A stretch of DNA of 43,742 nucleotides, from positions 1 through 43,742 of the forward strand of contig QZJT01000105.1 of NCBI GenBank assembly GCA_003597935.1, given 5' to 3'. The position numbers were made by a program, and so were the translations under genes. The notes under the pieces are model-generated. The model saw only the letters and a list, made by a program, of their open reading frames with translations, was not told the DNA's origin and did no database searches. Below, one piece after another: positions 21,698 to 30,738 of this stretch; position 1 is the first letter of the stretch; every line of letters starts with the position of its first letter. Source of the DNA: Phycisphaerales bacterium. Lineage in GTDB: Bacteria > Planctomycetota > Phycisphaerae > UBA1845.

Positions 21698-23407
21698 ATG
21701 ACTCGGACAACGTCTCAGACACGGCTCGCTTCCGCGGCGGCGGCCATGCTCGCCCTCCTGTTGTGCGCGCCCATTGTCGCCCTGAATCAATACATCTCCC
21801 ACCACCGCACCGACGACGCAGACCAGTTTTTCTACACTTACGTCGGCCGGCAGCTTGCCGACGGCAGGGCGCTCTATTCGGAAGTGTGGGACTTCAAGCC
21901 GCCCGGCACATTCTGGCTGGGCGCACTGGCGGCCGGGATCGATCGCCACTCCAACGTCGGGCTGCTCCTGGTCTGCACGCTCGCCCTGTCGTGTGCGCTG
22001 GGGACGTGCTATCTGACGTGCCGACGTTTGTTCAGCACCGCCGCGGCCGTGCTCGCGACCGCAGTCGCGGCCGTGTACCTGCTCCAGCCGGAATACCTGC
22101 TCGGCTCCCTGCGCCCCGAGACGTTCATCCTGCCGATCGAACTGTTGGCCGCGGGTTGCTACCTCTGGGGTCTGCGAACGTCGCGCTCATGGCCGATGCT
22201 GATCGCCGGCGCGGCCGTGGCCTGCGCGTTCCTGGTCAAGCAGACGGCAGTGGCGCTGGCGACCGCCATCGTCGTGGACCAACTGCTGGCCGGCCCGCTG
22301 CGCCGGCAGCCGCCGTTGCGGACGCTGGTGCATCTGGGCTGCTGCTGTGCCGGCGCCGCCGTTGTTTTGGCAGGCGCGGCGTTGGCGCTAGCCCGAACGT
22401 CTGACCTGGCAGAGGCAGTGGACGCCGTCTTCATCGTTCCCGCGCTGTACGCCGCCCGCGGACCGGGCGACTGGTGGATGTCATGGATCGAATGGCGTCA
22501 GCACGTCCAGGCCGTGGCGCTCCCGGTGGCGCTGGCCGCGTGTACGGTCGCGTTCACCCTATGGCACACGTGGGTGCGCCGGGGCGATGAGACCCACGTG
22601 CGCGAAGGCGGTGCTGCCCGCCGGCAGCCGGCTGGTCTGGGCGCCGTCGCGGAGATGATCCCGGTGCTCCTCATCTGGCTGGCGGCGGCGGTGGCGCTGG
22701 CGCTGGCGGCGCCGCACCGTCAGACGCACTACTTTTCGCCCGCGTTGACGCCGCTGATGCTGCTGGCCGCCGGCGGCGTTCACCTGCTGCTGGCGGCGTG
22801 CCGCGACGGAGACCGGCTGACGTTCGCCGCCTGGGTGTGCGTCGTCGGAATGGCCTGGCTGGGCCGGGCGCCGATCGTGGAGCAGACCTCGCGGGCGGCG
22901 GCCGTGTGGGTCGGTCACGACGGCGGCCGTGAGGATGACGACCTCGCCCAGCTCGCGGAAGTGGTGCAGTGCCATTGCCCGCCCGGCGAGCCGGTCTACA
23001 TTTCGGGATATCGGCCCCGTCTGTGGCTGCTGGCGGACCGCCCCCCGGCGGTGCGCCATCCGGGGGCCATGAGCGCGGCCCGGCTGGGCCGCTACGCCGG
23101 TCCGATCCTGGACGAGATCGTCGCGGGGCTGACCATTGCCCCCCCCCGGGTCATCGTGATCGGCGGGCCGGAACTGGCCGCGCTGGACTGGGATGCGGCC
23201 GCGGTGGACGCGGAGGCGGTTCTCCAGGCCGTCCCCGCCAACGTCAGTGCCGCCGCCCCGGCGTGGATCGAAGCGCACTACGTTCCCGCCGCCGAGGATC
23301 GCCGCGGACTGGTGTGGGTGCGGGCCGACGTGGCGGCGCGGGAGGCGGAACTCGACCGGCGCATGGCTCAGGCTGAAACCAACCCGTCCGGTCTTCTGGC
23401 CCGCTGA
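21698..23407 (+). CDS. Multi-pass membrane glycosyltransferase, GT39/PMT-like
   Basis: Probably transfers sugars from a lipid-linked donor on the outer face of the membrane. The 569-residue protein has about ten hydrophobic segments in the first 400 residues and a soluble C-terminal domain. After the first membrane helix comes an acidic loop, HHRTDDADQFFYTYVGRQL, followed by ALYSEVWDFKPPG. An early loop with DD/DE and the WDxKPP signature is typical of ArnT/PMT-type enzymes. The ATG at 21698 is preceded only by weak GG-rich sequence, and the start fits the candidate promoter. It is divergent from the amidohydrolase gene. The acceptor and sugar are unknown. Confidence 0.82.
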   Translation: MTRTTSQTRLASAAAAMLALLLCAPIVALNQYISHHRTDDADQFFYTYVGRQLADGRALYSEVWDFKPPGTFWLGALAAGIDRHSNVGLLLVCTLALSCALGTCYLTCRRLFSTAAAVLATAVAAVYLLQPEYLLGSLRPETFILPIELLAAGCYLWGLRTSRSWPMLIAGAAVACAFLVKQTAVALATAIVVDQLLAGPLRRQPPLRTLVHLGCCCAGAAVVLAGAALALARTSDLAEAVDAVFIVPALYAARGPGDWWMSWIEWRQHVQAVALPVALAACTVAFTLWHTWVRRGDETHVREGGAARRQPAGLGAVAEMIPVLLIWLAAAVALALAAPHRQTHYFSPALTPLMLLAAGGVHLLLAACRDGDRLTFAAWVCVVGMAWLGRAPIVEQTSRAAAVWVGHDGGREDDDLAQLAEVVQCHCPPGEPVYISGYRPRLWLLADRPPAVRHPGAMSAARLGRYAGPILDEIVAGLTIAPPRVIVIGGPELAALDWDAAAVDAEAVLQAVPANVSAAAPAWIEAHYVPAAEDRRGLVWVRADVAAREAELDRRMAQAETNPSGLLAR

Positions 23408-23444
23408 GCGCAACAGGGCGGACGCTGCGATTGCCGAATGTCCG

Positions 23445-23514
23445 AGGTCGAAGGTCGAAGGTCCAAGGTCGAAGGTCCAAAGTCGAAGGTCCAAGGTCGA
23501 AGGTCTAAAGTCGA
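23445..23514 (+). repeat. 7-bp tandem repeat tract, ten units
   Basis: Ten units of AGGTCSA with a few substitutions (AGGTCGA, AGGTCCA, AAGTCGA, AGGTCTA) lie between two convergent genes, starting 38 bp after the glycosyltransferase stop and ending 7 bp before the end of the minus-strand gene. Confidence 0.85.
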
Positions 23515-23520
23515 ATGTTT

Positions 23521-25287
23521 TCAGTTCCCCTGAGGGGGCGGGCCGCCTACGCTGCGCGCGATCATCTCCATGAAAGCGTTCTTGATCGCCACGATCAGTT
23601 CCACCGGACAGGCGGCGGTGGCCTCGAACGCGCCCTCACCCAAGTGTACCACGGATATGCCGATGGGCGCCTCCACTTCGGCCAGCTTGAAGGGAGGAGG
23701 CGGATCGCCCATGGCCGTGCCGACGCTGAACGCGATGGGAACTGCGCCCTCCAGCGACAGAAACGCGGTTAAGAACGACGGCTCCGATAGCAGCCGGGCG
23801 ACCTTCCGGACGCCCGCGTCGGCGGCGAGCGCGGCCGCGCTGGTTTTCGCCCCCGCCAGCACCTGCTCGAACCGTTCACGGCCGCCGCCAAGGTGGATGA
23901 TCACCGTGTGCTCGTCCACCGCCGCCAGCCGCGCCGTCAGACCCTCACGGCCGATGACCGCTTGCAGCCTGGGATAATCGACCCGCCCAGCGCCTTCGAC
24001 GTCCACGCGCAGGTGGTGTACGCCCGTTTCACCGATCTTCTCCGCGTCGCGAGTGAACGTGAGCCTCTGGGCCAGCCGGATCGCCTCCTCGTCCTGTGTC
24101 TCGACGAACGCGGCTTTCAGCTTCTGGACGCCCTCGGCGAGGCGGTCGATCCACGCGGATGCCGGACCGCGCGTGTTCACCAGCTTGGTGGCGGATATCA
24201 GTCCGTCGGCGCCGCCCGGCAGGCCGTTGATGCTGACGCGGACGCTTTGAGCGTCCGCGCTTGCGGACGCGGTCACGTCGAGCACGATCTTCAGCATCGG
24301 GAAGACTTCTTTCGGCGCTTCCGACTCGATCAGCGCCGTCAGCCGGCCCATGAACTCCGTGACCAGGTCTTTGTTCACATTGGCTGCCATCGCCAGCGCG
24401 TATCCCTCGGCCGGCAGCCCGTCGAACGACGGCCCCCCCCCGGCGCCGACGCCGCGGAGCGGGGTGCGGGCGAACGCCTGCGTGACCAGGGCCCGCTCGT
24501 CCAGCCGCAGCGAGTACTGCACGTCCTGAAGAATCCGCAGCGCCGCCAGCCGCTGCCCGCGCCCCAGGACGGGCGCCAGACGAGCCTGGATCTTCGGGTC
24601 CGCGGCGATGGCGGCTACGTCGACCCACGCCGAAACGTCGTTTTCGTCGTAGCGGCGCAGTTGATGCGCGGACCACCGCTGCCGGATCGCCGTCTTCAGC
24701 AGGTTCTGCAGGAACGCCCTGGATTCCGAGATGACGGCGTATCCGCGCACGTAGCGCGCCAGCGCCGGTTTCTTCTTGAACCGGATGGAGAAGAGTCCGC
24801 CTTCCAACTCCTGCGGCTCCAGAGGCTCGATCAGCAGGGGAAAGTCTCGCGTCGGCAGGATCAGCCCCACGACCGGGTCGCCGCCGGCCGCCCGATCTTC
24901 GGGTGGCATGACCACCAGGGCGGCGTCGCCGATGGTGTCGATCCCGTCCATCAGGCCGAAAGCAGCGTAGATGCGGTCCGAGGGCGTGAACGGAAACGGC
25001 ACGTCCAGTTGCCGCAGAAGCGTGGCGACCTTGCCGTCCACGCCGCCGAGATTGCGGGCGGTGGCCACGAAGAGCGCCTCCGCCGGGATCACGTCCAGGA
25101 TGGGGTCGCGCTGGACCGGGGGCGGCGGAGCCGGCGGTTCGGTGCGGCCGGTCTCCTGGGCGGCGCCGACGGCCGCGGCGGCCAGCAGGGCGGCCGCCGC
25201 CAGATGCGTTCGTCGCCGAGTACGGGCACTCCGACCGACACGGGATTCACGGCGGTGCAGCGCGGCACGATCACGAGCGATGGACAT
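23521..25287 (-). CDS. Exported protein of unknown function, 588 residues
   Basis: An Arg-rich N-terminus followed by a hydrophobic segment ending VGAAQ indicates export, and a Pro-rich spacer leads into DPILDVIPAEALFVATARN. The rest is a long alternation of strands and helices with charged surface and no cysteine-rich or catalytic motif that I recognise. The opening resembles secreted planctomycete proteins of the DUF3352 type, a weak resemblance. A run of nine C at 24433-24441 encodes part of a poly-Gly stretch. AGAGGGAA is 7 nt before the ATG. It lies 40 bp downstream of the next minus-strand gene and may share its transcript. Confidence 0.75.
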   Translation of the reverse strand: MSIARDRAALHRRESRVGRSARTRRRTHLAAAALLAAAAVGAAQETGRTEPPAPPPPVQRDPILDVIPAEALFVATARNLGGVDGKVATLLRQLDVPFPFTPSDRIYAAFGLMDGIDTIGDAALVVMPPEDRAAGGDPVVGLILPTRDFPLLIEPLEPQELEGGLFSIRFKKKPALARYVRGYAVISESRAFLQNLLKTAIRQRWSAHQLRRYDENDVSAWVDVAAIAADPKIQARLAPVLGRGQRLAALRILQDVQYSLRLDERALVTQAFARTPLRGVGAGGGPSFDGLPAEGYALAMAANVNKDLVTEFMGRLTALIESEAPKEVFPMLKIVLDVTASASADAQSVRVSINGLPGGADGLISATKLVNTRGPASAWIDRLAEGVQKLKAAFVETQDEEAIRLAQRLTFTRDAEKIGETGVHHLRVDVEGAGRVDYPRLQAVIGREGLTARLAAVDEHTVIIHLGGGRERFEQVLAGAKTSAAALAADAGVRKVARLLSEPSFLTAFLSLEGAVPIAFSVGTAMGDPPPPFKLAEVEAPIGISVVHLGEGAFEATAACPVELIVAIKNAFMEMIARSVGGPPPQGN

Positions 25288-25327
25288 CAGTGGTTCCCTC
25301 TTATTGCCGATCGCCGCCGGAGAGGCC

Positions 25328-25864
25328 TCATTCGAGCGCCTCGCGTGCTTCGCCCAGGATCACCTGACAGTCGCAATAAGCGCCCAGCCCGATCAGGCAC
25401 AGACAGGCGGCTTCGATGTCCGGCTGGGGCACTCCCGCATCCTTCAGAACGGCACGGGTCAGGTCGAATCCGCCGCCGCAGCCGTCCAGAGGGTCATCGC
25501 CCAGCGACGCCTGTAGACCTGCGAGCAGGGCCCGGTCCCGCATGAGCGCGACCAGTTCCTCCCGCCGCTCGGCCACGTCGTCCGAGCGCGGCATGTTCAC
25601 GTAGTCGTCGATGGACTCGCCGGCCGCAAGCTCGAACCAGATCAGCCCGGCCAGGTTGCGTTCGAACACGTCCGCCGGGATACACGCCAGCAGCCGCCGG
25701 AAGCGCTGCTCGGCCAGCAGGGTCTCAAACCCCTCCCAGCGGACGACCACCATCGGACGCTGCCAGCGCTGGGAGAACGAGACCTCGACGGTCGCGCCCG
25801 GCAGGTGCGGCGCGATGTATGATTCGACCAGGCTCTGGATGTCTGGGTCGCTCTCTCTCCCCAT
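25328..25864 (-). CDS. Hypothetical protein with Cys-rich C-terminus
   Basis: A 178-residue soluble protein with no signal peptide. The N-terminal half (VEVSFSQRWQRPMVVVRWEGF) looks like an alpha/beta domain. The C-terminal third contains LDGCGGGFDL and then ACLCLIGLGAYCDCQVIL, with four closely spaced cysteines as CLC and CDC that could hold a metal. The CDC ending recalls DUF2695, without confidence. GGGGA lies 9 nt before the ATG. It is followed on the minus strand by the 588-residue exported protein after 40 bp. Confidence 0.65.
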   Translation of the reverse strand: MGRESDPDIQSLVESYIAPHLPGATVEVSFSQRWQRPMVVVRWEGFETLLAEQRFRRLLACIPADVFERNLAGLIWFELAAGESIDDYVNMPRSDDVAERREELVALMRDRALLAGLQASLGDDPLDGCGGGFDLTRAVLKDAGVPQPDIEAACLCLIGLGAYCDCQVILGEAREALE

Positions 25865-25948
25865 GCCGGGAATGTCCCCACGGGCGCGGGCGTGTCAAGC
25901 CGGCGGTGGCGCAGGTTGCCACGCGGCGCCACCGACGTCCACGCGGCT

Positions 25949-26383
25949 TCAGCGCTGCTGCACGGAGGACGTGACGTCGAAGTCGACGATGAGGTCCGAG
26001 TGGTCGAATGTGAAGGTGATCGTGCTGCCGCAGTTGAAGTCGTCGCCGTCGCGGAGCACGTCGGACTTCGCCTCCGGCCCGATGCCGCCGATGATGCGCA
26101 GGTCGGCGTCGTCCACCAGGATGACTTGCAGTTCCTCGCACGTCCGCACCAGCGAGCGGACGTCGCCGGCCGGGATCGACAGGTTGATCTCCTCACCCAC
26201 CTCCGTGAGCAGGAACTCCGGCGTGTCCTGCTCGTCGTGGATGAAGACGACCGCATCGACGGCGAACTCGCCGTCGTTGACGAAGCGGACGTTGACGGTG
26301 TTCGTCAGCAGAAAGGACAGGGCGTCACAGCCGGACGCCGCCAGGGCCGCCAGCGCCAGGCCCGCGATCGCGAGACGTTGCAT
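25949..26383 (-). CDS. Small lipoprotein of unknown function
   Basis: A 144-residue protein with a signal peptide and lipobox LAASGC (Cys19). The mature part is beta-rich and acidic (VRFVNDGEFAVDAVVFIHDEQ...), with two cysteines (RTCEEL and FNCGS) that could pair. A strong GGAGGAGA precedes the ATG by 7 nt, and a good promoter lies 172 bp upstream. An in-frame ATG at 26533 would put an unrelated stretch before the signal peptide and is rejected. The 243-bp region upstream holds only the promoter. Confidence 0.75.
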   Translation of the reverse strand: MQRLAIAGLALAALAASGCDALSFLLTNTVNVRFVNDGEFAVDAVVFIHDEQDTPEFLLTEVGEEINLSIPAGDVRSLVRTCEELQVILVDDADLRIIGGIGPEAKSDVLRDGDDFNCGSTITFTFDHSDLIVDFDVTSSVQQR

Positions 26384-26554
26384 TCTTGGCTCTCCTCCAC
26401 GCGTGTCGATCGACTCAATCGACCGCATGTCGTCCACGGACGCTGGGACTCGCTCGCGCGGGGAGCGGACGCACGCGCCGAACGGCGCGGGGCCGTCATC
26501 CAGGCAAGACACGAACTCCCCGCCCGCGGACACCCATCCGCGGGCGACACCCCT

Positions 26555-26583
26555 ATCATTGACGGGTTCGGGGCCGGCGGCAA
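26555..26583 (-). promoter_or_regulatory. Sigma70-type promoter for the small lipoprotein
   Basis: On the minus strand TTGCCG (26583-26578), a 17-bp spacer and AATGAT (26560-26555), giving a leader of about 165 nt before the ATG at 26383. Confidence 0.4.
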
Positions 26584-26626
26584 GGTCCTACGGATACGCG
26601 GGGGCTGCACATACGGCTGCGATGGA

Positions 26627-28237
26627 TCACGGGCAGCGGTACGAGCGTTCGGCGCTGGCGCCGCATTGCCACGTCACGCGGACCGTTCCCTCGCCAAGCG
26701 GCACGTCGGTCAGTTTGGCGCGTCCCGTACCGCGCCGGTCGAGTGTGCCGACGGTGCGCTGCCCCGTCGAAAGCTCGACCTCGAACGCATCCAGCGGGCG
26801 CCCTCTCTTGAGGGCGACCGTCAAGCGGTTGAGCACTCGTCCAGGTTTGCACCTGGTGCGCCCGATGCGCTCCCGCCCCGTGCAGTCGCACTCGTCCGGG
26901 TATCCGTTGCCGTTGTCATCCCGACTGACGCCGCGGGCGATGTCGCACAAGTCCAACCCGTCATTGCCATTGCAGTCCGAAAGGGCGGTGAAGAAGAACA
27001 CCGCGTCGTCCCGCTGGGTGCCGATCAAGGCCCGCGATCCATCCACCGACACCGACCAACCGAACAGGTCGTTCTCCATCAGTCCGGTTGATTCCACCTT
27101 GGCGGATTCGATCCAGTCGCCGTTGTCGAAGCGGAACACGTAGGCAGCGCCGGCGAGGCAGATACGCGGAAACGGGCACTCGCCGTCCCAACGACCCCAG
27201 GCCCCGACCAACGCGATATCGCCGCTGAGGGACACGGCCGCGCCGAACCGGTCGCCGCCGCGGAGTTCGGACGAAACCAGTTTGGCCTCCGGCTGCCACA
27301 CCCGGCCGTCGAAGCGGAATACGTAGGCGGATCCCCCCGGGGTCGGGTCCGCGAAGCTGATCGGCTCCGTCCCCACGAGCAGTGCGTCCGAATCGAGGGA
27401 AACGCTGCGCCCGAAGCGGTCGCGCTGTCCGCGCAACGGCGCGGTGGAGGGCAGTTTGGCTTCCTGCTCCCAGCGTCCGGTCTGGTGATTCAGGCGGAAG
27501 ACGTAGACGGCGCCGGCGCCGTCGCGAAAGTCGCGTCGGCCGGAATTATCGTGATTCCAGGCGCCGACCACTGTGAAGTCGCCGAACACGGCGACGGCGT
27601 TGCCGAACTCGTCCAGCAGTCCGCCGTCGTCGGCGGCTATTGTGTCCTCGTGCGTCCATTCACGCCCGTCGAAGTGGAAGATGTAGGCCCTACCACGCCC
27701 GCCGCCGCCGTTGTCGGGCGGTTGCGGCGCTCCCACGATGATGCGATCGTCATGGATCGCCACGGCCGCGCCGAATTCGTCGTTGGCCGCCCGGTCCGGG
27801 GCAGTGAGCCGTGCTTCGAAGTTCCACTGATCGCCGACCAACCTGTAGACGTATGCCGCGCCGTCACGCGTTTGGGCGATGGAGTCCTGCCGAGCGCCGA
27901 TCACGGCCACGTCGTCGCGGAGGCTGACCGATGACCCGAACATGACGGCGTGCTTCGGCTCGTTGGGATGACGCAGTTCGGCCTCCTCCGCCCAGCGCCC
28001 GTCGCGGAAGCGGAGCACGTCCACCCGTCCGATCCAGTCACGCGCCGCGACCAGCGCCGCGTCCCGGTGCAGTGCGACAGCATGCCCGAAGCGATAGTCC
28101 GGACGGGCAGGACGCGCGGGAAGCCGCGCGAATTCCCCGGTCTCGCACCGAAACTGAGCCCGAACCGAGGTCGCGCTCACCATCGCCGCAACAACTGCCA
28201 GCACCGATGCGTTTCTACATCCCCGTCGGTTGGACAT
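26627..28237 (-). CDS. Secreted FG-GAP/beta-propeller protein
   Basis: A 536-residue exported protein with a signal peptide ending in VRAQ. Residues 45-420 contain about seven repeats of the pattern FG-x-AVxL-x-x-DxALVGA...GAAYVFRFDGxxW, typical of FG-GAP (integrin-like) propeller blades. The segment DCNGNDGLDLCDIARGVSRD...DECD (about 420-455) is a motif common in secreted planctomycete proteins. The C-terminal 80 residues contain several cysteines and form a beta domain. GGAG is 7 nt before the ATG. The probable role is extracellular or surface binding. The 224 bp upstream show no clear feature. Confidence 0.85.
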   Translation of the reverse strand: MSNRRGCRNASVLAVVAAMVSATSVRAQFRCETGEFARLPARPARPDYRFGHAVALHRDAALVAARDWIGRVDVLRFRDGRWAEEAELRHPNEPKHAVMFGSSVSLRDDVAVIGARQDSIAQTRDGAAYVYRLVGDQWNFEARLTAPDRAANDEFGAAVAIHDDRIIVGAPQPPDNGGGGRGRAYIFHFDGREWTHEDTIAADDGGLLDEFGNAVAVFGDFTVVGAWNHDNSGRRDFRDGAGAVYVFRLNHQTGRWEQEAKLPSTAPLRGQRDRFGRSVSLDSDALLVGTEPISFADPTPGGSAYVFRFDGRVWQPEAKLVSSELRGGDRFGAAVSLSGDIALVGAWGRWDGECPFPRICLAGAAYVFRFDNGDWIESAKVESTGLMENDLFGWSVSVDGSRALIGTQRDDAVFFFTALSDCNGNDGLDLCDIARGVSRDDNGNGYPDECDCTGRERIGRTRCKPGRVLNRLTVALKRGRPLDAFEVELSTGQRTVGTLDRRGTGRAKLTDVPLGEGTVRVTWQCGASAERSYRCP

Positions 28238-28461
28238 GGGAACACTCCACTGTTTCAGGATTCACATCGAACGAAGGAACAAGGAGAGAGGCCCGCATCC
28301 GAGATGCGTTATTCCGGCGAACGGCGACAGGCCGCTCGACGAGACGCCCCTTCGTCCACTTTCAATGTACTTCGGCGGCACGAATCTTGCACTGCTGTGA
28401 ATGACTTCACGTGCGGCCCCGTCCCGTGCGCGACACGCACCGAGGTTCGAAGATTCCACGG

Positions 28462-29424
28462 TCACGCGCGGCCGGCAGCGGCGGGGAGTTCGCCGACATG
28501 GGCGCAGGTGCACTCGCCGAGCGCACTCAAGTCGTAACCCCCCTCCAGCACGCTCACCACGCGCCCGCCGCACAGATCGTCGGCCAGTTCGAGCGTGCGG
28601 CGCGTCAGCCACTCGAAGCTGGAACTCTCCAGCCGGACGTTGCCGAGCGGATCGCGGCGATGGGCGTCGAAGCCGGCGGAGATGAGGATGAACTGCGGCT
28701 GAAAGGCCTTCGCCGCCGGGGCGAACTGCTCCTCGTAGGCGGCGCGGTACTCGGCGTCGCCGCTGCCGGGCATCATGGGCAGATTGAGCGTGGTCCCCTC
28801 GCCCGCTCCCCGGCCGCGCTCCTCGGCGTAGCCGGTGCCCGGGTAGAGCGTGGCCGGATGTCCATGCACGCTGCAGAAGAACACCCGCGGATCCTCCTCG
28901 AACGAGTGCTGCGTGCCGTTGCCGTGGTGGACGTCGAAGTCGAAGATCAGCACGCGTTCTACGCCATGACGGTCCAGCAGCCGCCGGGCTGCGACCGCCA
29001 CGTTGTTGAATAGACAAAAGCCCATCGACACGTGCCGCTCGGCGTGATGGCCGGGCGGGCGGACCGCGCAGAAAGCGTTGGTCAGCTCTCCCGACGCGAC
29101 CCGTTCCGTCGCGTCGAGCACACCCCCGGCCGCCAGCAGGGCGATGTCGTAGCTCCGTGGGCAGATCGCGCTGTCGGCGCAGTCGATGTGTGATTCGCCC
29201 GCCACGCAGTATCGGTGCAGCCGTTCCAGATAGGCGCGATCGTGGTTGGCCAGCAGCTCTTCCGGATCGGCCGCGGCCGCGGCGAGCCGGACGCAACGGT
29301 CGACCAGGCCGGCTGTCGTCAGCGCCTCGATGATGGCGTCGATCCGCGCTGGCCGCTCGGGATGGTGCGGCCCGGTGTCATGCGTCTTGAAGACGGGATC
29401 GAGGATCAGGCCGGTACCGCTCAT
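28462..29424 (-). CDS. Histone-deacetylase-family amidohydrolase (AcuC/AphA-like)
   Basis: Zinc-dependent deacetylase of lysine, polyamine or related acyl groups, 320 residues. Motifs are in order: HPERPARI at 21-28, RPPGHHA with His126 and His127, DFDVHHGNGT with zinc ligands Asp164 and His166, SAGFDAH with Asp253 as third ligand, and LEGGYDL with the catalytic Tyr297. All catalytic residues are present. It lies 15 bp after the small membrane protein gene and is probably the last gene of a four-gene operon that starts with the FmdB zinc-ribbon gene. The physiological substrate cannot be read from sequence. Confidence 0.93.
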   Translation of the reverse strand: MSGTGLILDPVFKTHDTGPHHPERPARIDAIIEALTTAGLVDRCVRLAAAAADPEELLANHDRAYLERLHRYCVAGESHIDCADSAICPRSYDIALLAAGGVLDATERVASGELTNAFCAVRPPGHHAERHVSMGFCLFNNVAVAARRLLDRHGVERVLIFDFDVHHGNGTQHSFEEDPRVFFCSVHGHPATLYPGTGYAEERGRGAGEGTTLNLPMMPGSGDAEYRAAYEEQFAPAAKAFQPQFILISAGFDAHRRDPLGNVRLESSSFEWLTRRTLELADDLCGGRVVSVLEGGYDLSALGECTCAHVGELPAAAGRA

Positions 29425-29439
29425 GGTCCGTGCTGCCCA

Positions 29440-29667
29440 TCACACCATTGCCCGGAACAGAAGCCACAGCCCGATGCCCACCGCGTACATGCCGACCACG
29501 ATGGTGATCCAAAGGGCGGCCGCGGCACGCGGGACGCGGCGGAGATCCTCGCACCGGATGGTCTTGTAGACGATGGCGATCGCCAGGCACAGGGGCAGGA
29601 TCAACGCGGCCCGCCCCGGGCCGCTGACTTCCAGTGCGTCGCGGAAGATCAGAGCGAGAATCGGCAT
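29440..29667 (-). CDS. Small two-helix membrane protein
   Basis: A 75-residue protein with two hydrophobic helices (about 18-33 and 50-72) joined by a basic loop (KTIRCEDLRRVPRA). GGAG is 8 nt before the ATG at 29667. It sits 26 bp after the DUF6677-like gene and 15 bp before the deacetylase gene, so it is probably co-transcribed. No family is recognised. Confidence 0.7.
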   Translation of the reverse strand: MPILALIFRDALEVSGPGRAALILPLCLAIAIVYKTIRCEDLRRVPRAAAALWITIVVGMYAVGIGLWLLFRAMV

Positions 29668-29693
29668 CGGGATCGGCTCCGGGTTGGGTAAGA

Positions 29694-30170
29694 CTACGCC
29701 GCGGCGATGGAGGGCGACCGCGGCGCCGTCGCCGGCGCCTGGTCCGCCCTGACCAGGGCGTCGAGGATGACGAGCACGTTGAGCAGCCCGGCCACGGCCG
29801 CGTATACGACGCCGATCTCCACCGACAGCCAGTGGCCGACATACGGCCAGTCTCGGCTGACCGGATCCATCCGGGTCAGTCCGCCGGGCATGGCGGAGTG
29901 GATCGCGTATGCAGTCAGCGTGTGCCCGCCGGCGCAGAGCTGGGCGATGAACCAGGCCGGCCGCTGGGCGGGGTGAATGGTGCCGCGGACGCCGCCGATC
30001 GCGACGCCGCCCCAGAAGGTCAGCGCGATCGTGATCAGAAAGACCAGGCCGCGCTGCCGCTGGCCCAGGTACAGATGACCCAGCCCCGGCAGCAGCCAGG
30101 TGAGGAACCCGGCCATCACGGTGCGAACGACCGATTCCACGCCCTGTTTTTTCGTCCCGAGCTTCGCCAA
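29694..30170 (-). CDS. DUF6677-like membrane protein
   Basis: A 158-residue integral membrane protein. The N-terminal segment AGFLTWLLPGLGHLYLGQRQRGLVF resembles TM2-type and DUF6677 proteins known mainly from planctomycetes; three to four membrane helices follow. Its function is unknown. It is the second gene of the probable operon FmdB, this gene, the small membrane protein and the deacetylase. Confidence 0.72.
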   Translation of the reverse strand: MAKLGTKKQGVESVVRTVMAGFLTWLLPGLGHLYLGQRQRGLVFLITIALTFWGGVAIGGVRGTIHPAQRPAWFIAQLCAGGHTLTAYAIHSAMPGGLTRMDPVSRDWPYVGHWLSVEIGVVYAAVAGLLNVLVILDALVRADQAPATAPRSPSIAAA

Positions 30171-30275
30171 AACGGTTCCTGCTCACGTTCGATCCGCCGC
30201 CGTCGATCGGCGATGGATCCGTTCAGTCGCCCCGTGGCGCGGCGAGCCATCCAGACTCATCCTCCTGTGCGGCGT

Positions 30276-30503
30276 TCAATCCCACTCGCACGGCCCATTG
30301 GGGTCCCCGCAGCGTCCGCACCCGCCGGGGGGCAACGAAACGTCGCGGGAGTCTGCGTGCGGCGACGCGAACGTGCTGAACTTGCGGGTCGCGCCGGCTT
30401 TGCCGCACTGAGGGCACTTCACCGACTTCGGCCGGTTCATGCTCGGCGCCAGCTCCTCGAACTCGGCGCCGCACTGGCCGCACTGATACTCGTAAACGGG
30501 CAT
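30276..30503 (-). CDS. FmdB-family zinc-ribbon protein
   Basis: A 75-residue protein beginning [18 protein letters not shown] with a second pair CPQCGKAG, a four-cysteine zinc ribbon of the FmdB type. The C-terminal tail has an extra [11 protein letters not shown] cluster. FmdB proteins are proposed regulators, and their biochemical role is unclear. No strong Shine-Dalgarno is seen. It heads the minus-strand set of four genes, with 105 bp to the next. Confidence 0.88.
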   Translation of the reverse strand: MPVYEYQCGQCGAEFEELAPSMNRPKSVKCPQCGKAGATRKFSTFASPHADSRDVSLPPGGCGRCGDPNGPCEWD

Positions 30504-30634
30504 TCCTGACACTCTTCCAGACCAGTTCCCCGGCGCGGCGCGGCCCACACGACCCTGCCGCCCCGCCAAGGTCCGAGTATACGCGGGCGTCCTGGGGCGG
30601 GCAATCAGGCTTGGCCCAAGAACGGCCGGGGGGC

Positions 30635-30663
30635 TGGACAGGCGGGGCGCGATCCGGTATGAT
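30635..30663 (+). promoter_or_regulatory. Sigma70 promoter for the pseudopilin gene
   Basis: TGGACA (30635-30640), a 17-bp spacer and TATGAT (30658-30663) form one of the best matches in the window. It excludes the in-frame ATG at 30679 only weakly (about 9 nt past the expected transcription start). Confidence 0.55.
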
Positions 30664-30738
30664 AGCTGCCATTGGCGAATGGGAGGGTGCCGCGTTGCGG
30701 CCCGCTTCACGTCTGCCCAGGGAGGAAGCCAGTTCACC

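Noticed and set aside
23445..23514. Tandem repeat tract considered as a CRISPR array
   Set aside because: Units are 7 bp with no spacers; there are no cas genes.
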